25,763 bases of DNA, taken from a virus. The first letter of the stretch is position 1. The number at the start of each line of letters is the position of its first letter. Location of the stretch: positions 1 to 25,763 of IMG/VR virus record IMGVR_UViG_3300036770_002615, one strand, 5' to 3'. The notes below the pieces were generated by a model. That model had not been told where the DNA came from and ran no database searches. It saw nothing but the letters and a program-made list of their open reading frames with translations. The position numbers were made by a program, and so were the translations under genes. Below are positions 13,201 to 20,343 of the stretch, in pieces.

Positions 13201-13871
13201 AAGTGCTGTCTCAATTCTTCCAAGACGTTGCTAACGGCTTCTTCAAAATGGCGCAGGAGATCATTGCCCAGACCTTGATCATGATCACCCTCCAAGCGAT
13301 CCTGAAGGCCCTGGGGGGTGCCAGCACCAGCGGAAGTACAAATACGCCAAATCTCTCTGACGTGCAGTCTGGTGCTGATTTCAAACTCGGCGAGCGAATA
13401 ACTACAAGCACTCGCGCTGCCGCCAAGGGTGATGCCTTCACTCCCCAAGGCCCTGTGGAGCGTTACGCCAAGGGTGGCATCGTCAATGCACCCACGCTGT
13501 TCCGCTACGCCAAGGGTGGCACGTTTGCGCCGGGGCTTATGGGTGAAGCCGGTCCAGAGGCGATCCTGCCGCTGCGTCGCACGCCTGATGGCCGCCTTGG
13601 CGTCACTCAAGTGCGCAGCCCCCAGGGGGGCGATCGGATGCGGGAGATGCTGGGGCGCTCCCCAGCTCAACAACAGGCGCCCACGCTGAATCTCAAGTTT
13701 GAGACCACCACTATCAACGGCGTGGAATATGTCAGCCGTGAGCAGCTTGAGGTCGCCATGGCTGAAACCCGCAAACGCGCCAGCAAAGAGGGCGCTGAAC
13801 GTGGCATGTCCATGACGCTCGATAAGATGCGTAATAGCCCACGCACCAGAACACAGGTCGGTATGCGCTGA
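10233..13871 (+). CDS. tail length tape measure protein (1212 aa)
   Basis: The GTG start overlaps the chaperone stop. Residues 1-270 are coiled-coil rich. Residues about 276-335 form a hydrophobic Gly/Ala segment (GGVAGGALGGVGGAFAGAAI) that could insert in the host membrane. Residues about 345-480 match the conserved tape measure domain: LAIPQEQVTRNFTKLSASVL, FSKGKVSAEELRGQIGERLP and LNDFMKFV. More hydrophobic segments lie near 540-570, then long helices to about 930. The C-terminal part has the usual RYAKGG motif, present twice, followed by LMGEAGPEAILPL. The protein sets tail length and is ejected with the DNA. At about 1.5 angstrom per residue in studied phages, a tail of about 180 nm would be expected. 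Confidence 0.93.
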   Translation: MASQVQPILVKLGIEGYEELAKLKSAFRGLDATVNQSDAVLEKARKAILDYGKQAQNSEATLKGLETALKGVREQAQLHSPLYTQLTQDLKEVGKAQRDYIADLNSTVSAYKKLEQVEQGAMRRAQKVASIQELATTANPLEVAGRRTTEFGAVPQAGRGPGGVFIAPPFRSTPYSPGTQYDRPIGPQPVSAQVKAAEQGVERAMQGINDAMERGLNERAKLQEKYRQHEYDKLLEGLDLEGQARKRAFDAELADFDRRLDIADRKRNSQRRITAQGVTQIAGAAISGGIFGGPEGFLGGVAGGALGGVGGAFAGAAIGAQVAMLRQAAGAAAEYAAAINQQRRALSGVVEDSAAYQQSLAFIDQTSRALAIPQEQVTRNFTKLSASVLGAGGDVAAAQEAFLGVSSAILGTGGTLADLDAALLATAQVFSKGKVSAEELRGQIGERLPGAFTLFAESIGKTPAELDKMLEKGQVTLNDFMKFVRLANTEYGKNVIAMSQSGEVAGRRLATAWGRTQEAIGKELQPLGAAFQTVFADFFEDNEGTIVAFVRGVVAGFNAIGDVIRGLGAYIAEMRRQFDDIVSAWTSRWTTFTSFFSSAFNGAGNIIFNRLGFLSTAFRAVADFIQNVFTQAFGAISDRWKATVRNIVNNSTPIGWVAQMLGLDPGKAVVAGLEGMASPPTPRPRQPNALPAPQSNVVFPAGLDAAAAEARKGKQGPKPPEDRTLQYQQELVYLKKLNEQELGREVLIRQGRDLEAARADMTRRQVEIEYERERALAAANYQSERDVIRAIADEKLRRSELQYMLDRQKIEKDTFDKRIEANKSVQDAAKPIRDALDARMRELSSTKEYARLIQEGVLPAEAKRLIAYKELVQSAIKQQDEELKLLEIKLEQLKASNLSADIAEGERKRIEEQIDLIKRKKEAIEGAAASGPGPAETDIDRINAGITAAQEKLNELTNVGNIVVTAANNIGNAFGEAFNKLVTGAGSARQVLSQFFQDVANGFFKMAQEIIAQTLIMITLQAILKALGGASTSGSTNTPNLSDVQSGADFKLGERITTSTRAAAKGDAFTPQGPVERYAKGGIVNAPTLFRYAKGGTFAPGLMGEAGPEAILPLRRTPDGRLGVTQVRSPQGGDRMREMLGRSPAQQQAPTLNLKFETTTINGVEYVSREQLEVAMAETRKRASKEGAERGMSMTLDKMRNSPRTRTQVGMR

Positions 13872-14260
13872 TGGCCCAGATTTTCCCATCCTTAAAACCC
13901 AGCTCACGCGAGTTCCGCATGGGCACCTATCCGACCAAGGTGTATCGCGCACTGTCTGGTGCGACAGTAAAGCGCAGCTTTGGTAACCGCCCATACGGAT
14001 ACCAGCTAGACCTGGCATTTGTGAACATCACAGATTCCGTTGTTACGCAAATCCTGGATCACTACAACACTACTTATGGGGGTTTTCGTCGGTTTCCCCT
14101 GCCGGATAGTTTGTTTGCTGGCATGACTGCTGACCTAAAAGCACGGATTCAATCACCTAACAGTATTGAATGGGAATACGTTGAACCGCCTAGCGTTACG
14201 TCTGTGTACCCAGGTATTAGCTCGGTATCGGTGTCCTTCACCGGGGAGATGAACGTCTAG
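13871..14260 (+). CDS. minor tail protein, gpM-like (129 aa)
   Basis: The start overlaps the tape measure stop by one base (TGATG). The sequence contains EFRMGTYPTKVYRALSGATV, KRSFGNRPYGYQLDLAFVN, YGGFRRFPLPDSLF and a C-terminal SVSVSFTGEMNV. Phages with the lambda-type tip order have a small beta-rich protein (gpM) in this position that starts the tip complex between tape measure and tube. I assign it mainly from position, size and beta character. It has no signal peptide or membrane segment. It ends in a one-base overlap with the next gene (TAGTG). Confidence 0.68.
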   Translation: MAQIFPSLKPSSREFRMGTYPTKVYRALSGATVKRSFGNRPYGYQLDLAFVNITDSVVTQILDHYNTTYGGFRRFPLPDSLFAGMTADLKARIQSPNSIEWEYVEPPSVTSVYPGISSVSVSFTGEMNV

Positions 14261-14727
14261 TGAGTCGCCAACTGCGTGTATGTCAATTTTTCAAGCTCAC
14301 CACTAGCGGTGGCACGGTACATCGCTACCAGAATTACTTCATAGGTTCCACCAAAACATTGCTTGGTCGCATCTACGAGTTTCTACCATTCCAAGCTGAG
14401 GGCGCTCTCTCTTCACTAAATGGTGAAAACTCGCAGTTAAGCCTGCTTCTGCCTAGTGATCCCGTCATCATCCGTCTTGTTGAGGAGGGTGACGGCAACC
14501 GCTTAAGTATTTTGGAGCTTACAACTGCGTGGCTTGATGGAGCGGAAAACATCATCACGCACTTCACCGACTACTTCCTTGGTACCGGCGCAGCATTCAG
14601 CGAAGACACCGTAGAGCTGCGGTTCCGCTCCTCGATGGACAGCGTGGGTTCTGCTTTCCCCGCCAGAACGCTGACGAGCGAGAACGTCGGCGTGCTACCG
14701 CTCAACGCTGACCTCTACCTCCGCTGA
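14260..14727 (+). CDS. minor tail tip protein, gpL-like (155 aa)
   Basis: The GTG start overlaps the upstream stop by one base. The protein begins MSRQLRVCQFFKLTTSGGTV and has RIYEFLPFQAEGALSSLNGE, LSLLLPSDPVIIRLVEEG and VELRFRSSMDSVG. The strand pattern resembles the beta domain of lambda gpL-type tip proteins; lambda gpL also carries a Cys-rich iron-sulfur domain, and only one Cys is visible here, so that domain seems absent. It sits in the L position between M-like and K-like genes. It probably forms part of the ring that closes the tube. Confidence 0.6.
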   Translation: MSRQLRVCQFFKLTTSGGTVHRYQNYFIGSTKTLLGRIYEFLPFQAEGALSSLNGENSQLSLLLPSDPVIIRLVEEGDGNRLSILELTTAWLDGAENIITHFTDYFLGTGAAFSEDTVELRFRSSMDSVGSAFPARTLTSENVGVLPLNADLYLR

Positions 14728-14728
14728 G

Positions 14729-15109
14729 ATGTTCAACGATCTCATCGGCCTGCGATACGCCTGGGGGCACAATCCAAGAGATGGAAGTGGCTGCACCGAC
14801 TGCTTCCAGCTGCTATGCGAAGCGCACCGTCGTTTAGAGATGCGTGACTACAGCCAAGACTACGCCTGGGTATATGACGCATATACAGAAGGCACGCTCC
14901 CCAGCGCGAGGGTATTGCGATGGCTTCTTACGCATGGCACTAGGGTGGCGCAGCATCGCCTGGGTGCTGTTGTGGTGCTGCCTGGCCGCAGTGGGTATGC
15001 TTTGGGTACTGCCACCGACACAGGTGTTCTGTGCCTAAGCCCTGGTGGCACGGTCGCACATCCCCCCGCCTATGCGGGTAGGCTTCGGTACATCTGGCTG
15101 CACCAATGA
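14729..15109 (+). CDS. NlpC/P60-like tail tip protein, gpK-like (126 aa)
   Basis: The N-terminal part, LIGLRYAWGHNPRDGSGCTD then CFQLLCEAHRRL, has the layout of an NlpC/P60 peptidase: an RYxWG entry followed by a DCxxL helix with the expected catalytic Cys (about residue 25). Such domains in K-like proteins cut peptidoglycan during DNA entry. The later segment LGAVVVLPGRSGYALGTATD then TGVLCLSPG should hold the catalytic His in an HVG-type motif, but none is there. The first later His is in VAHPP. The enzyme may be inactive or rearranged. It is short, lacking the JAB domain of lambda gpK. It overlaps the J-like gene by ATGA. Confidence 0.62.
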   Translation: MFNDLIGLRYAWGHNPRDGSGCTDCFQLLCEAHRRLEMRDYSQDYAWVYDAYTEGTLPSARVLRWLLTHGTRVAQHRLGAVVVLPGRSGYALGTATDTGVLCLSPGGTVAHPPAYAGRLRYIWLHQ

Positions 15110-18100
15110 GCGACACACCTAAGCTGCTGCCATACGAACACGACCTAGTCAAGGCGCTGGATGTCACGCCTGAGGAGTACCTGGCGTTTCTTACGGTGCA
15201 GCGAGACTACACGATTTCACCTGAGGAGAGGGATAGCGTTATACGGGCAGAGGCTGCCACAGCCTATGCAGTCACAGCACTGGTACTAACAATCATCGGC
15301 GCAATCTTTCAGGTTGCAGCCGTTCTACTTGCTCCTCGCCCCGACACAAATCGCGATCGTCAAAGGCAGCGCCGCGAGGAACGCTTCAGCCCTCGTTATG
15401 GCTTCAACTCTTCTCAGGAGCTTGCGACATACGGCGACACCGTAAACCTCGTCTATTGCAACACCAGCCAAAACCCTAGGGGTGCCGTTCGCCTTGCCAC
15501 CTCTTTGGTGTGGTCATCGGTAGAGAGCTTTGGCAGCTCGCAGTTCATGCAACTGCTTGTTGTGCTGGGTGCCAGCCGGATTAAACGTATTGCCTTCAAC
15601 AAAAGCGCCTTTGGCCAGCTCCCCTTGGGGGAGTTTAACGATGCAAACTTTTGGCTGTACTACTCCCTGAATGGGCGCCCTAGTTACTCCGACAAGGTAC
15701 TTGGCGGCAGCAAGGATCCATCGCGGGATGGCGCACCAGGCGCAGATCCGGTATGCAAGATCATTGATGGTGGGCGCCGCCTGGATGGATACAGCCAGGC
15801 GTTCTCCCCCACGTCACTCACCACTATCGGTGTTTACGATCCGATCCCCATCAACGTCGAGATCCAAGAGCGCCGCACATCTGGCCGCCCTAGGTGGGCG
15901 CCGAACCGTGTCACTATCGCCGGAGGCGGATGGCAGGCAGGCGGCGATAGGCGGTGGAACGTTGGCAAGCAGCTGCGCATTGTCTTTGACAAGGCTGGAC
16001 AAAAACAGGACAACGTTGCCCAAGAGGCGGCAAAGGAACTGCGCTATCAATACATCTCCGCCTTGGACTTTGGCAGTACATACATGCTTGGCACGGCCAA
16101 GTTCAAACTAATCAATATCAACGACAACATTGACCTAGACGACGGCAACGTATCGGCCACGTTTGAGTGTGTAGAAGATGGCAACCGGCCGCATACGGAC
16201 TACGACCGGCAGAAAGCCAAGATCTGGTCTGAGAATGACAGAGAGGAGCTTGAGGACGCAGAAGACATATTGGATAGTCCCTACGAGGAAGACACAACCT
16301 CGGGCTACAACACTATGCGCACCAAGAACTCCGTGTATATCGGGGCCGAGCTTCGTGGTGTAACAAGCATCGAAGAATACCGCGCTGAGCAGGTGCAGGT
16401 TGATCCTGTGCGTATAAAGTTCGGCGGAGTTAGCTACGAGTTCGCTGGGCGTCAGGTCATCCGCTGGCGTAATGAGCTTGATAAGCGCGACAGCTATGAA
16501 ATACCGCGTGGTGGCTCCATCGCCTACACCAAGAAGCTCCTAGAGGCATACCTGAACAACAAGATCAAGCTATCAACCAAGGAGCTGCGGGATGAGCTGA
16601 CCGACGATCTAGAGAAGATCAGGCAACTGCGTGACGACGTGCTTGCAGGTAAATACGACGAGGAGCTTAGCCTGGGAGCTAAGAAAAACCCCAAGGTCAA
16701 GCAATACCGCAAGCAGATCGATGATTTGCAAAAGCAGCTCAAGTATGGCCTGAATAAGGTCATCAAAGATGGCTACCTAGCCAAAGCGACGGACCTGTTC
16801 AGTAAAAGCGACGGAAACCAAGACATCGACAAACAGATCGAAGCCATCCGCGAAGAAAAGGATGCTTTCTTGGCGGCAGACCTAAACGGTAGGCGTCAGA
16901 TTTATGTATCGGATCTTCGCAACGATAAGACTGCCTTTCGTGGCATTGACGGCAACCGTTACGCGGGTGGCATCGTCTATCTCAAGAGACGCATCAACTC
17001 CATCAAGGGTGAGTTTACAACGGATCAGATAGGCTCGGACGCTATCCGCGATTATTTCCGTGTTCTCATCGCGGAGAAGGAAGAAGCTCTCAAGGTGGTC
17101 CGGTATATCAACAAAAACTGGGAGGAGCTTGTCCAGGGCCTTGACGACCATTTCTATACCAAATGCCTCGTTAAAGCAGACTCTGCGGCCTATCAGACAA
17201 TTACGTCTTGCGACTACGTAAAGTTTTCAATGCGTGCGCGTGTATTCCGCCGCATCTCCGGGCGTCAGAAGCAGTACGGACGCAAAGACGCCCCTGAGGG
17301 GTACAAACTCAGCGACAACGGTGTAAAGGGTCGTATGGCCTTTTTTAAGGTGTCGTACCGGGCGTCATCCGGAGGTCCATACGCTTCGCCGCCTGTGATC
17401 TTTGCAGTGCGTCGTTCCAGCGAGCAAGACAATTTCATCCAGCTCAACTTCCGTGGAGCTGGTAAAACCAAACGCGAGTTTAAGTTTGATCCCATTGGCG
17501 ACGTAGCAGCCGAGATTGAACGCAATGGCCAAAACAACTTCGCTTTTATCGAAAACAGCGGAAAGCGAACCCGGTTTGCCCATGGCAGCAATGAGTTTTG
17601 GTGGACGGGCTCCCTGGTGAGTGTGCGTGGATCGTTGAAGCCCGCATTGCAAGAGCGTGGGCCGTGGTACACCAATGAATGGGATCTGTTCTCCGCTAGA
17701 TCCGATACCCAGACTCAGTTCTCCTTTGAAAGCGGTCCCGAGTTTGCAATCACCGCTGTAACAGAGCAGCAGCTTGGATCTGTCACTGGCAAGTACAACG
17801 ATATGAGCACGCTGGCGTTCAGCGTCTATTCAGGTCGGGGTATCCAGGATCTTCGCTCCCTCACCGCCTATGTGCGCGAAGGGAAGAACAGTTATGTCGT
17901 CAATGAAAATACAGGCGCCTACAGCCTTAGTCCCGACAGCACCAGTTACGCCCCAGACATCTTTGCCGATACCATCCTGGACACCAACGACGGCATCGGC
18001 AAATACGCCAAGCCTGAGGGTGTGGACTGGGACACCCTGGCTTTGGCAAAACGTTTCTGTAAAAACAACGGTCTAGGGTGCTCTCTGTTTATGGATGGCG

Positions 18101-18975
18101 TCATTGCAGAACCCACATCCTGGCGTGAGTTCTGGTCCCAGGTAGCGCCGTACTCACTGCTGGAGTTTGCCCGGATTGGGGGCAGGGAGACACTGATTCC
18201 AGCCATCCCTACTAGGCCCAACGGCTCCGCAACCAGCAGGGAGGTCACTGTCGTCGCCCTATTCAATCAAGGCAACATTCTGGAGGGCAGCTACAAGGAG
18301 GAGTTCATCGATTACGGCGACTCGTCCCAGGACTTGATCGCTAGTGTGATTTACCGCGAGTCCGAAGTCGAGGACGTATTCACTAGGAATGCCAGCGTGG
18401 AGGTGATGCTACGCAGCACGACGGAAGCCACGGCGATTCGACAGACATTTGATCTGAGCCAGTTCGTCTCTCAGCGTGAGCAGGCTGTCCTCTACGCCAA
18501 GCTGCTCTGCAACCAGCGCCGCCTAGTGCGACGCGCCTTGGAGTTCAAAACATTCCCAACGGAGTCGCCCATCTACCCAGGTGCTTACATCTTCGTGGAC
18601 ATCGGCCTCAACACTTGGGACCGGATCAGCTCAGGCTTGATCATGGATGGTGGAGCGCTGAACAGCCCCCTGCGCGGCAACGTGGCAGACGGCACCTACA
18701 ACGTGCTGGTGTATCGCAGCGGCAGCAAAACCACTGCACTGTCGGGCATTGAAGTTGCCGGCAACAGCGCAGCTGCATTGGCGCCCTACGCCGGTCACCT
18801 GTACGTGCTCGGCGCGAACCCTACACGCAAACGGGTGTTCCGCGTAACAGAAGTGCAGATGGACGAGGAAGGTGAGGTTACGGTGCGAGCTACGGAATAC
18901 CCCTGTGAGCAAGATGGGGGCGTCCTTCGCAGCCGAATCGCCGATTTTTCTGATGCCCTGTTCCGCGTTCGCTAA
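15106..18975 (+). CDS. central tail tip/host-specificity protein, gpJ-like (1289 aa)
   Basis: The large size and position after M-, L- and K-like genes indicate the central tip protein. Residues about 50-77 (TALVLTIIGAIFQVAAVLLA) form a membrane-type helix, often seen in the I/J region of related phages. The next part has ATYGDTVNLVYCNTSQNPRG and QLLVVLGASRIKRIAFN, typical of the tip hub. Residues about 480-595 are a charged coiled-coil stretch (LRDELTDDLEKIRQLRDDV, KQIDDLQKQL), which looks like an insertion. The C-terminal third is beta-rich, with YPGAYIFVDIGLNTWDR and FRVTEVQMDEEGEVTVRATE. No separate I-like gene is present, so its job may be fused into this protein. It probably contacts the primary receptor. 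Confidence 0.82.
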   Translation: MSDTPKLLPYEHDLVKALDVTPEEYLAFLTVQRDYTISPEERDSVIRAEAATAYAVTALVLTIIGAIFQVAAVLLAPRPDTNRDRQRQRREERFSPRYGFNSSQELATYGDTVNLVYCNTSQNPRGAVRLATSLVWSSVESFGSSQFMQLLVVLGASRIKRIAFNKSAFGQLPLGEFNDANFWLYYSLNGRPSYSDKVLGGSKDPSRDGAPGADPVCKIIDGGRRLDGYSQAFSPTSLTTIGVYDPIPINVEIQERRTSGRPRWAPNRVTIAGGGWQAGGDRRWNVGKQLRIVFDKAGQKQDNVAQEAAKELRYQYISALDFGSTYMLGTAKFKLININDNIDLDDGNVSATFECVEDGNRPHTDYDRQKAKIWSENDREELEDAEDILDSPYEEDTTSGYNTMRTKNSVYIGAELRGVTSIEEYRAEQVQVDPVRIKFGGVSYEFAGRQVIRWRNELDKRDSYEIPRGGSIAYTKKLLEAYLNNKIKLSTKELRDELTDDLEKIRQLRDDVLAGKYDEELSLGAKKNPKVKQYRKQIDDLQKQLKYGLNKVIKDGYLAKATDLFSKSDGNQDIDKQIEAIREEKDAFLAADLNGRRQIYVSDLRNDKTAFRGIDGNRYAGGIVYLKRRINSIKGEFTTDQIGSDAIRDYFRVLIAEKEEALKVVRYINKNWEELVQGLDDHFYTKCLVKADSAAYQTITSCDYVKFSMRARVFRRISGRQKQYGRKDAPEGYKLSDNGVKGRMAFFKVSYRASSGGPYASPPVIFAVRRSSEQDNFIQLNFRGAGKTKREFKFDPIGDVAAEIERNGQNNFAFIENSGKRTRFAHGSNEFWWTGSLVSVRGSLKPALQERGPWYTNEWDLFSARSDTQTQFSFESGPEFAITAVTEQQLGSVTGKYNDMSTLAFSVYSGRGIQDLRSLTAYVREGKNSYVVNENTGAYSLSPDSTSYAPDIFADTILDTNDGIGKYAKPEGVDWDTLALAKRFCKNNGLGCSLFMDGVIAEPTSWREFWSQVAPYSLLEFARIGGRETLIPAIPTRPNGSATSREVTVVALFNQGNILEGSYKEEFIDYGDSSQDLIASVIYRESEVEDVFTRNASVEVMLRSTTEATAIRQTFDLSQFVSQREQAVLYAKLLCNQRRLVRRALEFKTFPTESPIYPGAYIFVDIGLNTWDRISSGLIMDGGALNSPLRGNVADGTYNVLVYRSGSKTTALSGIEVAGNSAAALAPYAGHLYVLGANPTRKRVFRVTEVQMDEEGEVTVRATEYPCEQDGGVLRSRIADFSDALFRVR

Positions 18976-19002
18976 GCTAAGGGCCACAAGGCGGGTTTTG
19001 TA

Positions 19003-19434
19003 ATGGCGTTCTACACGGGCCGCACAGGCTCCTTGATCTACGGAGGGAAGCCTGTAGCCAAAATCCGCGACTGGTCCCTAGATACAAGCGTAGAGCTGCT
19101 CAGCACGAATAGCATCGACAGCGTTGTCAATACCTACACCCCTGGAGTCAAGTCTGCTTCGGGTAGCGCTACACTCATCTACTACAGGCTGGAAGAAGGC
19201 GAGAACATCACAAAAACACAATTCACCGATCTCCTCTCCCGCATCATGAAGATCGGCGCAGTGGAAACCACGGATCGCGTTCTTCTTCAGTGCAATGTCG
19301 GCGGCAACGGCGCTGACGATATCCAGTTCTATGCGTACATCACATCCGCCAGCGTATCTGCCAGCACAGGTGAATTGAGCGTTGTACCAATCCAGTTCAC
19401 GATGGATGGTGATTTCCTGGATGTGGTTGTATGA
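19003..19434 (+). CDS. tail-tube-like structural protein (143 aa)
   Basis: The protein starts MAFYTGRTGSLIYGGKPVAK and contains IRDWSLDTSVELLSTNSIDS, TPGVKSASGSATLIYYRLEE and SASTGELSVVPIQFTMDGDF. The pattern of an N-terminal hook, a long beta hairpin and a GDF-type end resembles siphovirus tail tube proteins. A tube gene is already present at 8539, so this may be a distal tube or baseplate ring component. It is joined by ATGA overlap to the next gene, and I have the impression that the two travel as a pair in related phages. No enzyme motif is visible. Confidence 0.65.
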   Translation: MAFYTGRTGSLIYGGKPVAKIRDWSLDTSVELLSTNSIDSVVNTYTPGVKSASGSATLIYYRLEEGENITKTQFTDLLSRIMKIGAVETTDRVLLQCNVGGNGADDIQFYAYITSASVSASTGELSVVPIQFTMDGDFLDVVV

Positions 19435-20306
19435 CGTTCTTCCTAGGTACAAAGGGCAACGTTAAATTACGGCGAGGCAGCGCTAACCCTATTGGCGTAC
19501 TTGCTGATACCATTGCGCCTGACGATGTAAACACAATCCTAAATCGCCTCAGCTTTGACTCTGCATTAGACAATCTCCTAATTGGTGACAGAGTAGACTT
19601 ATTCACAAGCGACCCCAGGGGGTTGGTTTGCTTTGGCCCAGGGGCGTGGCTTAATGGCCAGGTGAATACAGCTATATCTGCATACGTCCACGTCAATGCA
19701 GCAGGTGGCCTACGCTTTTTCAACTCATTTCAGGATGCTGTAAACAATAACCGCGCAGCTGAGCTTCCTCTCGCCGCCTTTGCTGGTGATCCACTGTCTA
19801 TTGATCTACGCATCCGAGATGCCAGCTACAACATCCTCGGTTGCGTGAGCAGTTATGAGTTCAGTACAGACCGTTCAGCCATTGACACCACTGCACTAGA
19901 CGACAAGTTCCGGCAGCAGTATTCAGCGGGGCTACTTAGCGGATCAGGTCGCATTGACTGCGCCTTCAACTACCAGACCACCGGGCTAAAGGAATCGCCA
20001 TTGCTGATGCTGCAGCTCATCCAGCGAGTGGACATTGGCAGCGGCTTTGACCTGGCGTTGTACCTGACAGATCAGGAGGTAGATCCAAATGTTGAAAGCG
20101 TTTTCTACCAGATGCAAGCAATGGTGGTCCGGGCCGGTGTGCAGGTGCGTGCCGGCGACATTATCGACTGCACCATTGACTTTGTTACCACAGGCGACAT
20201 TCAACTTCTGCTGGGCCGTCCTGCTGACTACATCCTCAAGGATGACACCGACCGCATTGAGCTTGAGCAGACGGTTGACTTCCTGATCCAAGAAGAGCGG
20301 GACTAA
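19431..20306 (+). CDS. tail structural protein, partner of the 19003 gene (291 aa)
   Basis: Start MTFFLGTKGNVKLRRGSANP, in an ATGA overlap. The protein is beta-rich and appears to have an N-terminal half (to about residue 130) and a tube-like C-terminal half: YNILGCVSSYEFSTDRSAID, GLLSGSGRIDCAFNYQTTG, LALYLTDQEVDPNVESVFYQ and VRAGDIIDCTIDFVTTGDIQ. The C-terminal part repeats the strand pattern of the upstream protein and has a similar GDI-type end. I think it is a second ring-forming tail component, but the family is not one I can name. It lies between the J-like gene and fibre genes. Confidence 0.62.
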   Translation: MTFFLGTKGNVKLRRGSANPIGVLADTIAPDDVNTILNRLSFDSALDNLLIGDRVDLFTSDPRGLVCFGPGAWLNGQVNTAISAYVHVNAAGGLRFFNSFQDAVNNNRAAELPLAAFAGDPLSIDLRIRDASYNILGCVSSYEFSTDRSAIDTTALDDKFRQQYSAGLLSGSGRIDCAFNYQTTGLKESPLLMLQLIQRVDIGSGFDLALYLTDQEVDPNVESVFYQMQAMVVRAGVQVRAGDIIDCTIDFVTTGDIQLLLGRPADYILKDDTDRIELEQTVDFLIQEERD

Positions 20307-20316
20307 GATAGCCCAT

Positions 20317-20343
20317 GTAGCCGTGTAGCAGGACGTAGCCGTG
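20317..20343 (+). repeat. 9-bp direct repeat spanning a start codon
   Basis: GTAGCCGTG occurs at 20317-20325 and 20335-20343; the second copy ends in the GTG start of the fibre gene. AGGA at 20330-20333, between the copies, is the likely ribosome site. Confidence 0.6.

Noticed and set aside
12978-14018. 346-codon open frame on the - strand over the tape measure end
   Set aside because: It is antisense to the tape measure and M-like genes with low-complexity composition; a shadow frame.
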